From contig CM055876.1 of the NCBI GenBank assembly GCA_029582165.1, forward strand, positions 26,319,817 to 26,383,816: 64,000 nt of DNA. The letters are read 5' to 3'. A program made the translations under genes and the position numbers. Below the pieces are notes generated by a model, which was given only the letters and a program-made list of their open reading frames with translations, did not search any database and was not told where the DNA came from. Within the stretch, counting starts at the first letter, position 1. Every line of letters begins with the position of its first letter. Positions 9,718 through 21,986 of this stretch are shown here, in pieces. This DNA comes from Portulaca oleracea. Its lineage: Eukaryota; Streptophyta; Magnoliopsida; Caryophyllales; Portulacaceae.

Positions 9718-9837
9718 GGCATCGTTCTTTTATGCGTTAACGCACCCAAACGCAACGCAACATAACGCAAATTATCATCACTTTTTAACCATTTCCAACG
9801 CAACTAAACGTAACGCAACGCACAAAAGAACGATGCC
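9718..9837. mobile_element. 120-bp MITE with CGCAACG words, copy 1
   Basis: The ends are perfect inverted repeats GGCATCGTTCTTTT / AAAAGAACGATGCC, flanked by TA on both sides. The interior is built from repeated CGCAACG/CGTTGCG words and is nearly self-complementary. A second copy lies at 23420-23542. The superfamily is uncertain. Confidence 0.75.
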
Positions 9838-10464
9838 TAAACTTGGCCTTTCGGACACTTAAATAGGTACAAACAAGGAAGCAGACATATTTTAACAATT
9901 CAAAGCTGTGAATACTTTCGCCTTGGATGATATCCAAAGGCGTTGCTCACTATATCCAATTGTAATACTACGTCGCTCTCATATTATTTGTTTTCTTCGA
10001 AAATTATGTAGTCAAATTTTAAAAATTTTGATCATAAATTTTTCTATATATACAATGATTTGTTAAATTAAATTACTATCATTAAATTCGTAATGAAAAA
10101 TATTATCCTAAAAATATAATATTGCAATTGTTAATAAAATATTATATAAAAAATTATCAATTAAAGAATTATATTGAAGATCGGACCGTGACAGTCAATA
10201 AAATAACAAATAATATGAAAAGGAGAAAGTACACACTACACACGTTGTAATTCTGGACTTTGTTAGAGCGGAGGACGTAGAAGCGCAGTGGACTAGTAGT
10301 ATATTCTTAGTTGATTTCTTCTATATAATTAGACACGAACCTTTATTTTTCAAATCACTTGTCATCACATAATTTATTAGCAACTTTGGCTAGCTTCTCC
10401 TTATACTGCAACCATATCAATCCACCAAGAGTACTCTTACAGTAGCAGATATTCCAAGTTTAAG
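9838..10464. other. Upstream region of the 10465 gene
   Basis: AT-rich, no open frame of interest. TATATAA at 10323-10329 lies about 140 bp before the start codon and is a reasonable TATA box for the downstream gene. Confidence 0.4.
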
Positions 10465-10962
10465 ATGGAAGGAGAGAAAATCGCATTATCAATGGGAAAT
10501 GGTGCAAGATTATTCATAGAAAATCGAACTTTCTATGGGCTAACTTTGCAAGAAGATGAAGCCTATATGTTGCCAAAACATAGAACCAACTTGCCCACTT
10601 CTGGGTTTTACATCCGATTGAATTTCAGCAAATTTCTACCCCACAGTAAGAGTACTCTTGACAAAGAGTTTGAGACTTGCTTGGTTATACCTTCAGCCAC
10701 TGAAATGGGTACTAATGAAGGTGAGATCATTGTGGACAAAATCAAGTCTTTTGGCCATGAATTGTCTTCTGAGATTGAAGATATGATGAAGGAGCTAATC
10801 AAGGAGTTTGTGGGCAAGCTGAGGAAAGGGAAGAGCCATGTCGCCCACCCAAGTCTAGTGCCCATCTTCATCTCCCTGGTTGCTATTGTGTATTCTCCGG
10901 AGGTTGAACATGTTTTCTCCTCTATCAAGAACATGTTGTTCATAAATCATCGTATTCTTTGA
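10465..10962 (+). CDS. Uncharacterised 165-aa protein, single exon
   Basis: Open frame starting MEGEKIALSMGNGARLF and ending NHRIL. I do not recognise the family. The middle (about residues 75-120) is charged and probably helical, with E/K-rich runs such as EIEDMMKELIKEFVGKLRKG. The segment at about 128-143 (HPSLVPIFISLVAIVYSP) is hydrophobic and could be a short membrane anchor or a buried helix. No signal peptide is evident. A TATA-like box lies about 140 bp upstream and the start codon follows an A-rich leader (TTTAAGATGG). Codon use looks ordinary and there are no internal stops, yet the surroundings are transposon-rich. It could be a lineage-specific gene, the last part of a larger broken gene, or a captured fragment. 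Confidence 0.5.
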   Translation: MEGEKIALSMGNGARLFIENRTFYGLTLQEDEAYMLPKHRTNLPTSGFYIRLNFSKFLPHSKSTLDKEFETCLVIPSATEMGTNEGEIIVDKIKSFGHELSSEIEDMMKELIKEFVGKLRKGKSHVAHPSLVPIFISLVAIVYSPEVEHVFSSIKNMLFINHRIL

Positions 10963-11014
10963 TCCAATTCTGTAATTCATAATTTGTTAAGTTTAAATGT
11001 CTCATGTGTGTGCG

Positions 11015-11019
<5 letters not shown>

Positions 11020-11082
<63 letters not shown>
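11020..11082. repeat. (TA)n microsatellite
   Basis: About 30 uninterrupted TA units directly left of a MITE; the right-hand side of the same MITE (15151-15167) is also TA-rich, as if the element had inserted into a TA tract. Confidence 0.95.
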
Positions 11083-11085
<3 letters not shown>

Positions 11086-11448
11086 TTATAGTGGTTGTCA
11101 ACCATGACAACCACCGTAAGTAAAATAAATCTTATCCGTACATGTGTCAAGTTTTATCTTGACCATTAGCTTTCTTATTTAATATAAATTGTGAAATATA
11201 TTTTTTAAAATTTTAGTTTATTTTAAAGAAATTTAAAATAAATATTTTTTCAAAATATGCTTATTTACTAGGCAAAAATTTAGATTTAAGATATTTAAAT
11301 TTTAAAAAATTTTGGAAAATTTTTTTTAATTAAGAAAATATATTTTATAATGTTGTGCTAAATAAAAATGATGAATAACAAAGATAAAAGTTGACACATA
11401 TATGGATAAATATTGTTTTCATTGTGGTGGTTGTCATGGTTGACAACC

Positions 11449-14400
11449 TGTAACGCCCTGGAAATTTAATTCTAAACTTAACGGTCAAGGTCTAACGTTG
11501 ACTAACAATAACAGCGAAAGTCTCATTTTTTTTTCTTTTTAATTGAGCGTTACTACCGTATCCCCGAAGGAATACAAGGCAAGAAAGGGAAAAACTAACA
11601 ACTAATCATTATTTACTTCAATTTAAACAACGGAAGAAACTTCAAATTCTAAAAAAAACAAAACTCAACATAAACTAATTTCAAGTCTAAACATAACTAA
11701 ACTTTTATTCTCAAGCTACTAACTTCAACGTCCTCACTTCTAATTCCCGTTCCCATCACAGAACTCTTCACTTGAAAACAAAACATTTAAAAACATGAGG
11801 AGGACTCAATAATGTCTACCCCTAACCGTTAAAACAATTTAAAATCCATGTCAATTCATTTTTGGGGGAGAAGTGAACAAGTCAAATCTTTTCGAAACCA
11901 ACTTTCTTTCCCAACCAACCAAACCATCTTTCAGAATTATTAAGCGGGCGGACCTTGCTTATTTGGCCCTCGAAGTCCAAGACTTCACAATAATCACATC
12001 TCAATCTCAATATCAATCTCAATCGATCACAAACTCAATAATACGGATGGCCATCCATTTCACACACGTGCATAAAACTAACCCCGGGGAAGTAGCACTT
12101 ATCAGGCATCCCTGATCTCTTGACAACCTCCCTGCATGAACAGATCCTGGTCTATGGAGCATTGCCCGAACACACAACCATATCAGGGCATCCCCTGATC
12201 TCTTGACGACCTCCCTGCAGGAACAGATCCTGGTCTATGGGGCGTTGCCCGAACCCGCATTTATGTCTCATTTGAATAATTAGTCAGGTTAATAACAGAT
12301 CCTGTCCAACTCAATCAGTCCAATCCCAGTTTCCAAAACCATTTCCAAATCCACATAAAAGACTGTCCACATTTTACCAACTAAGAAGAATATAATCAAC
12401 ATCCAAAATAGACAGCCAATTTCCACCATAAAATCCCTTCGAGATGCAAACCGCAAAATAACTTAAAAATCAACAAAACAATTAAAGCGCACCCCGGCGA
12501 GATTTAGGACATAGACATTACCTTGAATTCTTCACTTCACTTCACTTGACCTCCACGAACACACTTGAGCTCACTAAAACGACGGGGTTTAGATCGTGCC
12601 TAGAAATAGAATAATTCTATAGTTAAAAACGTCTCTCTAAGTTAGTACTCACTACATTATACCTCACCCCACCCTAGGAACACTATAAGGTTCCCATCAT
12701 TCAAGTAATAACATATTTGAACTACACATCACATTCATATAAATAACACATCCATAACAATTGAAAAACTGGACAGATTCCAACGCGCACATAGAACGGA
12801 CCGTAACTTGACTTCCCGACCTCCTATGGGTATGGTTTTGGACTTTCTGAAAACCTCGAGATGTCTACTAAAACTCTTATGTTGATTCCGAGACCTAAAA
12901 TACACCCTAAGGTCTTCATAAACAGCCAACTATAAAACCTGTCCAGTTCTGACCTAGGTGTGCTATTTGGGTCGTAACTCAGAATGTACACCTCCAAATC
13001 CCGATCCGTAAAATTTCTATGAAAGCTAACATCATAAGGTATTTTCAGAACAAACGGTAGGGCTAAATATTGACTACACAATATATGGTGACTGATATCG
13101 TACGACTCATAAATTCTGTCCAATCTGACCCGTTTTCATTTTGGGTTTGTCGATTCTAATTTCCAACCACACTATTCCGGGGCTCCAATTTGAGATTCTA
13201 AACAGTCCACTTAAGGTCAAATACCTTCCCCTTCACCCCTAACACAACAAAGGTCAAACTATACTCAAACTTACACCAAATTCTCACATTAACAATTAAA
13301 TTTTCAAAATAAACATTTTCTTTGAAAACCAACCATAAAGATCACAATAAAACCCAAATTTTCGGCATCGAACCTTATGGAAATAAACCACGAACAGCAA
13401 GGATACTAAACCTTCACTCATTGCAAAAATTTAAAACGTTTCTAAGTAAGAGAAAAATCGATAAAACTCATAATAAAAGATAACATATGATAATAATCAA
13501 AATAATACGATTAACATACCAAGGATCAAACTTTACAAACTACAATGTAATTTACTTCGTAAAAACCATAAGAAGATTTAACAAGACACTTTTAAAAGCT
13601 ATCATATAATAATAATCAATAATAATATGATTAACGCATCCAAGATGGAAATTTACTAAACATAATATAATCTAACTTGTAAAAAAAAGAACCATAATAA
13701 GATTTAAGCAAGACCCTTTTTAAAAGATATAGTAATAATTATAAATTAAGGTTTTTAATTTCCAAATCTCAAAACGAATAAACTCAAGATTGCAACTCAA
13801 AATCGTAACATGGGATGAGATTTAAAACACATTCCTTTCAAGTAGCTTTTCATAAATTAATCTAATCAAACCCTAACAAAAATTCACGTACAATAACAAA
13901 TATACCACACATATAAAAGCAAAGATTACAGCAACCGGTAGTTTTTCTAAACTGACGAAAACCTATGAGACCCAAGCAGTACACTAATTGCAGAATTAAT
14001 TAGGGCCAAGAAGCTATGGGTTTGACCCCATAAATCACGAATACTCCATGCTAAAAGAACACATTCTGGTGCACTATGTTTTCTCAAGCATAACCACTTA
14101 CGTCAATGTATAATTTAAACTACAAAACATAAACCTTAATGCAATCATATTTAAAGCATACATTAGGCATGAAGCATAATAGGATTATAGTACTAATCAT
14201 GAACAGAGTATTAATCATAATAAGGAAACTGATGAACTAAACCAACGTAGGGGAATAAGGTTTGGGATTTACGTACGGCTTTACTGGTAGAACAGGCGAC
14301 GGTCGGAGCGGGGTCGGGGTTGGTGTCACATAGGTCGGCAAGGTACGACAGCAGCGAGCGTTGGTGTCGCGATGGTTGCACGAACAACAGCAGCAACAAC

Positions 14401-15130
14401 TACCTCCCTTCGGTCTGGGTGTGCGACAACGTGGGGGTGCTCACGGCTGTTTCAGGCAGCGGGGGCGGTGGTGCACGGTGGCTAGTGCCCACCTGGGCGG
14501 CTGCTGCGGCGCGGTGACAGAAAAAGACGAGAAGAGAGGAAGACAATAGATCGAGGAGAGAGAGTGAGGACTACGATCTAGAGGGAGACGTAGGGACGGT
14601 GGTCGGTGGCTCGCAATGTTGGCGGCGGCGGCTAGGTTGGTCGTCTGGTGGTTGGGCGGCTGCTACAATTATGGCAGAGGGGAGGAGGAAGAGAGAGATG
14701 GAAGTTAGGGTTTGTGACTAGGGTTTGGAAATAATAGGAGATTACTAATACTGATCAAATATGCCAAAAAAATATAGTATAACGTAATTGAATTCTGCCG
14801 CAAGCCAAAGATAGTAAATAGGAAAATAAACAATTTTTTTTTTATTCTCAAAAATGAAGAAAAATAATTGTCATCAAATAATATCATAATTAATCACATA
14901 AATTCATACGATTATTATGCATATAAAATTACCAAATTGTCCCAACTTCCATGCACTCTCCCATGCATATAGAAAATTACTAAATTACCCTTATTAGTCC
15001 CTCAACGGTCCTACGAACTCAAGTGTTAGCAGAAATAATCGTCAAAGAAAATCTCAAAAATTAACGGAGTCAACTTAAACAACTAACGACGTAACGGTCA
15101 ACACCTTCGAATTTTTTTCGGGGTTTTACA
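11449..15130 (-). mobile_element. Solo LTR (Tekay/chromovirus-like Ty3-gypsy), 3.7 kb
   Basis: Begins TGTAACGCCC and ends GGGGTTTTACA, with a perfect 5-bp duplication CAACC on both sides (11444-11448 and 15131-15135). No internal domain, primer-binding site or second LTR is present, so it is a solo LTR left by LTR-LTR recombination. It resembles the 39361-42763 LTR along most of its length. In that copy the PPT-like side suggests the element reads on the minus strand (LTR start TGTAAAACCCC). The GC-rich segment at 14270-14700 has open frames, but they look compositional. Family is inferred from LTR length and termini. Confidence 0.85.
12101..12259. repeat. Tandem repeat inside the first LTR (about 80 bp x 2)
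   Basis: Two units each containing GGCATCCCCTGATCTC, CTTGACGACCTCCCTG, CAGATCCTGGTCTATGG and GCCCGAAC, with a few differences. The other LTR of this family carries a different tandem repeat at the matching place. Confidence 0.85.
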
Positions 15131-17289
15131 CAACCACTATAAGTTTTTCCATATATATATATATATAGATATAATGAGAAGAGACTTTTTGTGAGCATAA
15201 AAGCATGGACAATCCTAGCTTTTGGTTCCAAGATCAAGGGTTGTGATAATTAGGTATTTTTTCTTTATTTATATGGTAGGCTTTAAAATGTGATTGGATG
15301 GATTTGGGTATTTGTTTTTTTTGTTTTTTAGATAACATCACGTGAGGAGAGAGAGAAAGTGAGAGGTTGAGGGTGAATGCTGATTCATGCGTGCTGCTGG
15401 GTAGAATTAAATGCTCCAAAGTTCCAAAATCCACCATCATTTTGTAATTTTTGAAACTCCAACTGGTAATTTGTAAAGATGGGATTGAGAGTTGGTTGAC
15501 ATCTGCTGCGAAGGGAGAAACCGAGAACCATTTTCGGCCGTTTGAAAGGTATTCGTTGGTAAATTTGGATTTTTCGTTCTGTTTGAAATTGGGGGTAGAT
15601 GTTCTGTGTGTTCGTGCATGGGTTCGCAAATGACTTCCCAGCTTCTCTAGGTATGTAGCTGCATCCAAATCATTTCTCCTCATTTCATCTGTTGATTTTT
15701 TCAAGAACAATTGCAATTGCTTCATTCATCAAACAATAGAAACCCTAATTTTTTTTTCTTTTGATTGTTGCGTAAATAAGCTTCACCAGCAGCTAAAGAG
15801 GTGAAATTAGTTTCCCAAACATCACCATTCAGTACGCGAGGAGGGCTTTGTGCAGTTAGGGAATCGACAATGGAGAGTGTTGATGAAGGAATGAGGTAAT
15901 GTGAATATTGTTTATGTAATGTGAATTTTGGGTATGTGTTTTTCTGAAGTTCTGAATTTTGTTTATGTGATTTGAATACATGAATTTTGTTTATTCTCAT
16001 GAGCGTTTGAGTAGATTGATGGTGGTGAGTTCGATAATTAGGTTGAAAGATGCAAATCAGATAATCATGGTGCATATATTGTATTCTGATGATCATTTTC
16101 TGATGCTGTTGTTCATAATTGTCAAAAAAATGAGTTTTGTAGTTGGAATATTGTTTAGGATCACATTTATCTTTTTAATATTGTTTCAGTAGTTTTAATT
16201 TAAGTTCATATGCTGATAAATGATGAGTACACAACCACATGATGTTCAATTTTGTTGTTCGTTTTAAGGGGTTGATGATCATCCCGGAATACTAGATGTT
16301 CAACCCAAGACTATTTGTTAATCATGGTCAGGGTACCTGATTACCATTATACTTGGTGTTCATTATAGTCACCAGATGTTCATTTTTCATTATTTGCAAG
16401 TGTTTGTCACCCTCATAATGATTGATTTGCATTCAAGCACTAATTAATATTCATATTCTCTCTACTTGATGTTCATTTTCAGTGTATGTGATGCCAAACC
16501 ACTTGAGGATCATTTTGGTACACTATAAGTTGTTCATGTCATCCCCCCTTTGGATGTTCATTTTCATTGTTGTATTAGTCACTGATGTTCATCCCAAAAT
16601 GCTTTGATGTTCATTCCAAGAATACTTGTTGTTTATTTCATCAGTAGTTATTGATCATTGTAAGTGTCACTTGATAATCATTACAGTTGGTGTTCATTGT
16701 TCATTTTCATTATTTGCAAGTGTTCACCCCCATAATGATTGATGTACATCCAAGAACTACTTGTTGTTCATATTGTATCAACTTGACGTTCATTTAATTA
16801 TATTTTTTTCATCCAACAATGACGTTGTGGTCATTTTCAGTGTATGTATGTGCATGCTAGAACACTTGGGGTTCATTTTGGTACATTATTCACTGATGTT
16901 TATCCCAAAATTCTTGATGTTCATTCCATGAATGTTTGATGTTCAGAGTTGGTCAATTATGGGGGAACGCTGATGTTCATTTTGTATTGAATGGATGTTT
17001 ATTTTTGTGATGAATGGAACGTTCTGTATGTTTACCCCCTTTGTACTGGATGTTCATTTTAAATGGACTGGATGTTCATTTTTTTTAGTATAATGTTGGT
17101 TGGTCGTTAAATTATGTGTAAATGATCATATAAGATTTAGTGGGTTTGGCATGGCTAAATTGTGTATGTTCACCGCCCTTGTACCAGATGTTCATTTATG
17201 ATCAATGGGATGTTCATTTGTGAAAACTTGTTGGTTGGAATGTTGATTGGATGTTTATGTTCATTGATATATTAATGTTAATTGGTGAT

Positions 17290-17440
17290 GTACAATGTGC
17301 AGGGCGAGCTCGAAGCATTGCAACATTCATTGAAAAAACCCATTGATGTACGGGTTGAGATATTATCCACAATTGACCGAATTGGGAAGAAGTACAAGGA
17401 CACAAAAGGGGTAGACGTGCACCATTTAGATTTGAAGTTT
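17290..17440 (+). pseudogene. Coding-like fragment, left copy
   Basis: Reads MYNVQGELEALQHSLKKPID, then VRVEILST and GKKYKDTKG. It pairs with the inverted copy at 18109-18312. The family is not recognised. It starts at a CAG boundary that could be an old splice acceptor (GTGCAG|GGCGAG). Confidence 0.5.
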
Positions 17441-18108
17441 ATTTCTCTTATTCTCTTTGTATGGAACTTGAAATATTGTTTTCGTCAGCTTTTGGGTGAA
17501 CTATTTGGAACATTTTGTATGCACTTTTTGGAACTTGAAATATTGTGCTCGATAGCTTCTTTATGCCTTGATTGGAGTAATGAAATGAACATCAAGTTTT
17601 AGTGGAATGAACATCAATTGAAATACTCAACCATGCATAATAAAGATAAATTGATTGGGTTGAACATCAAGTGAACATGAAATGAAATTCAAATGTACAT
17701 CAGGTCATATCAACATAACATGAACACCACCCCCGCGTGTTATGCAAGTATTCGTTTTGTGAACATATATGGGTAATGAATTGAACATCAAATGAACATC
17801 AAGTCATTCTGGGATGAACATCTATAGATAATAAAAACTGAACATCACGTGATCATGTAATGATCATCATGGGATAATGAAATGAGCATTAAGTGGAAAT
17901 AAAATGAACATCAAGTTGTACTGGAATGAACATCAAATGTAATACTCAATCATGCATAGTAAACGTTAACTGTTTGGGTTGAATATTAAGTGAACATGAA
18001 ATGAATATCAAGTGAATATCAAACGATCAATCAGTATTAAATGTCAATATGACCCTAAATGGCATTAGACATCATAATGAAAATGAACATCATTTGGCTA
18101 TTAAATAA

Positions 18109-18312
18109 TCATCTTATTTTCACTTGATGAACATCAATTTGTAATCCACGTGCATTTGCTTTCTTCTCATTGACAACCTCTAGATCGAATGTCGTGGCGT
18201 CCTTGTATTTTTTCCCATTTCGGTAAATCGTGGACGATATTTCAACCCGTACATCAATAAACTTTTTCAATGAATATTGCAATGTTTCGAGCTCGCCCTG
18301 CACATTGTACAA
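18109..18312 (-). pseudogene. Coding-like fragment, right copy
   Basis: Reads MYNVQGELETLQYSLKKFID, VRVEISST, GKKYKDATTFDLEVVNEKK on the minus strand. It differs from the left copy mostly by single substitutions, several of them conservative, which hints at a once-functional protein. It extends further than the left copy before a stop. Confidence 0.5.
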
Positions 18313-20044
18313 TACTAATTGACATTAATATATCGATGAACATAAACATCCAAGCAACATCCCAACCATCATAAATGAAGATCTCATTGGTTGTAAACGA
18401 ACATCTGGTAAAAAGGGCAGCAAACCATATATGTTGATTCACACATGATTTATGACGACGAACCAACACTAGATCAAAAAATAAACATCCAGTTCATCCA
18501 AAATGAACATCCAGTACAAAGTGGGTAAAACACATACAAAACGTCACATTCTCACACAAAATTGAACATCAATACAATGCAAATGAACATCCGTCCATGA
18601 AAATGAAACATCAATCGCACAGATGGATAAAAGACAGACATTCGAAAGGTTATCACAAATGAACATCTCATTCATCACAAATGAAGATTTGGTACAACAG
18701 AAATGAACACACACAATTTAAATACACAAAACCTCTAAATCATATATGATCATTCATCTAAGCATAAATGAACATCTAGTTAGTGTAGGGTCACTTGGGC
18801 CCCCTGTATCTACTTCCCGGCTCCTACACATACAAGTATTGAACATCACCAGTATAATTAATGAACAATAATTACACCACCATTTAGATGTGTCTTCCAA
18901 TTTAGATGAATATAGATATTAACATCAAGGTGACCATCATCGCCTATGCTACCCTAATTGAACAGGACAGGACATGAACATTAACAACAATGTAAATGAA
19001 CATCAAGATGTACTGAGATGAACAATAATGTGTGTTCGTCCACACCTTTACCAAACCCACATATTCAACAACTATTACTCAGAATTGAACATTATCTTTG
19101 AGCATTAAGCTAACATGGTCATGTCTCAATAATAAAATGAACATCAATTATGAACAATGACCATCAGCGTTCCCCCGTAATTGTCGAACTCTGGACATTA
19201 AGCTATTATGTGAATCACAAAAAAATGTGTTTAATCTATAACGATATGTCCATCACAATACCCTAATTACACACCCCAACACCAATTATCCAACAATGAA
19301 CATTAATAGTATAATACATGAACAACAATTTGACTATCGTTCGGTTCTGTCTAAAATGATGAATTCCAGTCATCCTCTCATTAACTAACCCTGATATTGA
19401 ACAACAAATACCCAAAAATTATGAATTACAGTCATATGCAAATAGACTTACATCTCGTTCTTCCTCTGTTCCATCTCTTTTTGAATTACTTGCTTTGATG
19501 CCATGATCAAGTGCACAATTCGGCTTCTACTCTGAAAAAAAAACATTCAACAACTCAAATTCCAATCAAAACCTCATCAGATCTCTCCCGACTCACCTAC
19601 ACACAAAGAATTTACCCCCTCCCCCCAATTTCAAACAGAACGAAAAAAAAACAAAATTGCGAACGAACACCTTCAACCTGCGGAGAATCATCTTGAATTT
19701 CTTCATACGCAATTGATGTCCACCAATTCTCACTCCCACCTTTGCAAATTACTGGATGGAGTTTAAAAATTTACAAAATGATGATGGTTTTTGGGAACTT
19801 GAGCGTAGTTAATACCCCCTGCAGCTTGCAAACCCTTTTCTACTTTTCTCACTCCTCTCTCTCTCTCTTCTCACGTGATATACTCTAAAAAACATAAATA
19901 AAAAAATTTCCAGCCAATCAGATTTAAAGGCCTGCCTTAGAAATAAAGATAAAACACCTAATTTATCACAACCCTTGATCTTGGAACCAAAGGCTAGAAT
20001 TGTCTATGCTTTTATGCTTACAAAAACCTTCTTCTCATTATATC

Positions 20045-20047
<3 letters not shown>

Positions 20048-20101
<54 letters not shown>
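20048..20101. repeat. (TA)n microsatellite
   Basis: About 27 TA units at the right border of the giant inverted-repeat element. Confidence 0.95.
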
Positions 20102-20104
<3 letters not shown>

Positions 20105-20230
20105 GCTCTACTGAAATATAATTTATATCTAATTGTTCAATTTATTACATATTCCTGCAGTTGAATGACTCATAGTTATCAATTCATGAATTTCAATCAT
20201 TTATAGATATCAATTTGTTCAATATATTAC

Positions 20231-20507
20231 GACCCTGTTCTTTTATAGGCAGGCTATCTGCTGTGCCACAGCTTACCACACTTTGTCAAAAATCCACCAC
20301 AACATACCAATCTACCACAATTTACCACAACCCACCAAAAAATAATATAATATTTCAAATCACTTTTTTCAATTACTTTTTCACAATTACTAATACAATT
20401 TTTAAATTTATAAAAAAAAAACTCACCACAACTTACCAATAACCCACCACAATTCCACCACACCACACCGCGCCATACAGCAGCCATCCGTATGAAAGAA
20501 CAGGGCC
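20231..20507. mobile_element. Tourist-like MITE (CCTGTTCTTTTAT ends, ACCACAA words)
   Basis: The ends are GACCCTGTTCTTTTAT and, on the minus strand, GGCCCTGTTCTTTCAT. The interior is rich in CCACAA/ACCACAACC words. Same family as the elements at 37992, 44091 and 45019. The flanking trinucleotides (TAC / ATA) do not match, so the duplication has decayed or the left end is altered. Confidence 0.65.
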
Positions 20508-21145
20508 ATAATATTGGTGTATTTAAAATTAAGTGGTGCCCATTTGATTGGAAATTTTCCAGCTACTTACTATTAGGAGTGAGCGTTTCTAAAATCAAAA
20601 CCTAAAACTTGACTGAAACCTATCAACGGATGAGGGTTAGGTTCCTCAAATTAAGGAATTTGTCCTAACGGGTAAAAGTAAGATTTTTAAAATGTTGTCC
20701 TGAATTGAGACCTGAACTTGTCGGATAGGATAAAATTTTGAGGACTTCGAACCAGGAACCTGGAATCGAACGTGGAACCTAATTTTTATATGAATAAATA
20801 AAATTATCAAAGTTAATAAATTATTCAAAAACTTTGGTTGAAATTCTTCAATTTTCATGGTCTATGACTCTATGCTAAATTAAGTATGGTACTATGAGTC
20901 TCTAACCATCATAAATGGACAATGAAGTGTATTTGGCGCTTAAGTGAAAAATTATTATTTTTTCTTTAAAAAAAATTATGTCAAAAAATATAAGTCTTGC
21001 CATTGACGGATACCTGAGAATCAGAACTGACATTACAAGTAAGGGTAAGGTTCCCAAGATTAAGAAACATGTCCTAACAGATAAGGCTAAAGTTATCAAA
21101 TTGAGCATGGGGTACCTGGAACCATTTACCTCTACTAATTGCTAC
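20508..21145. other. AT-rich intergenic DNA
   Basis: No gene. Some word similarity to the ACCCGAACC-rich hAT MITEs (GGAACCTGGAATCGAAC near 20755) suggests an older, decayed relative. Confidence 0.35.
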
Positions 21146-21797
21146 TAGGGATGACAATAGAACCCGAACCCGCAGGTACCTTCCTTTACCTGACTCGGTA
21201 TGGATGATAAATTTTAGAAAAAGGGGTAAAGGTATTGCAAGGGTACTTGTCTCTACCCGACGGGTACCCAACCCAACTCGAATAAAACACAAAAATAACG
21301 TCGCTTACTCATTATTGAGCACCAGATATATGTTAATATTTGAGTCTGACTAATTTCTTGAGTTTTGCAGATTAACATGTACTTAAGCAAAAGAAACACA
21401 CTTACGCGATTGTAGTTCTTATTAATTTGTTAAAATGAAGTGAAAATTATAGTTGTTTTAATACTTCTAAAGTTTATTAATTTATTGAGTTTGTAACCAT
21501 GATATCTAAAACTTTTATTTGGCATGACAAGTTGTCCAATTTTGTTCTTTCTAATAGGAATCATCATGTGAGAATTTCTTTTGACGACTAATCTTGTTAT
21601 ACTCGAAAATTAATTTGTATATACAGGTATGAAGCGGGTTGTATAATTTAATCTTCAATTTCGGTTTGGACTTATACCCGTAATATCTGACGGATAAAGG
21701 TAAAGGTACTCATATTTAGTATCTGCTAAATATCAATAGGTCAAGGGTACGACACTATCCACCCCAAACTCGACCAATTGTCAATTTGTCATCCCTA
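21146..21797. mobile_element. hAT-type MITE (652 bp)
   Basis: Terminal repeats TAGGGATGACAATAGA and, on the minus strand, TAGGGATGACAAATTGAC. Flanking octamers ATTGCTAC and CTTGCTGC match in 6 of 8 positions. CCCGAACCCG and GGGTACC words recur near both ends. It lies about 190 bp upstream of the TATA box of the RING gene. Confidence 0.6.
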
Positions 21798-21986
21798 CTT
21801 GCTGCTGGTGACTAGTGAGGGGGAAATTCTGAAGTTTTCCTTAAAAAAGAAAGAAAAAGAAAAGGGAAATTCAAGGGGGTTAGGGTTTTGTATCGGAACC
21901 GATAGCCGCCTCACTCTCAAATCGCTTTGTGATCTTTCGAAATAAATCAATCAATCAAAATAAATACCATGCGAAAATAAGAATCC

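Larger units (their letters stand above)
11085..15143. mobile_element. MITE split by a solo LTR
   Basis: The ends read CTTATAGTGGTTGTCAACC on the left and, on the minus strand with the inserted LTR and one target copy removed, the same sequence on the right. The inverted repeat runs over about 30 bp (CAACCATGACAACCACC). Without the LTR the element would be about 370 bp and AT-rich. It sits in a TA tract. The superfamily is not clear. Confidence 0.75.
15155..20050. mobile_element. Giant inverted-repeat (foldback/MULE-like) element with GATGTTCAT word arrays
   Basis: The left end AGATATAATGAGAAG, then GCATAAAAGCAT and CCAAGATCAAGGGTTGTGAT, is matched on the minus strand by the right end at about 20046 going left. 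The inverted arms extend through about 15600 and 19500 with moderate identity. They continue as word arrays: GATGTTCATTT more than 20 times in 16.2-17.3 kb, and its complement AAATGAACATC in 17.6-19.2 kb. Near the centre lies a short coding-like block in inverted copies (17290-17440 and 18109-18312). The two arms of roughly 2.3 kb surround about 0.6 kb. No transposase is seen. Both outer ends run into TA repeats, so no target duplication can be read. Long arms suggest a Mutator-type or foldback element; this is inference. Confidence 0.7.

Noticed and set aside
11020..11082. TA tract as a promoter
   Set aside because: A simple microsatellite downstream of the 10465 gene; no gene follows it.
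14320..14549. GC-rich open frames with Gly/Ala/Gln runs
   Set aside because: They lie inside a solo LTR, overlap one another in different frames and are explained by composition; the related LTR has shifted, non-matching frames.
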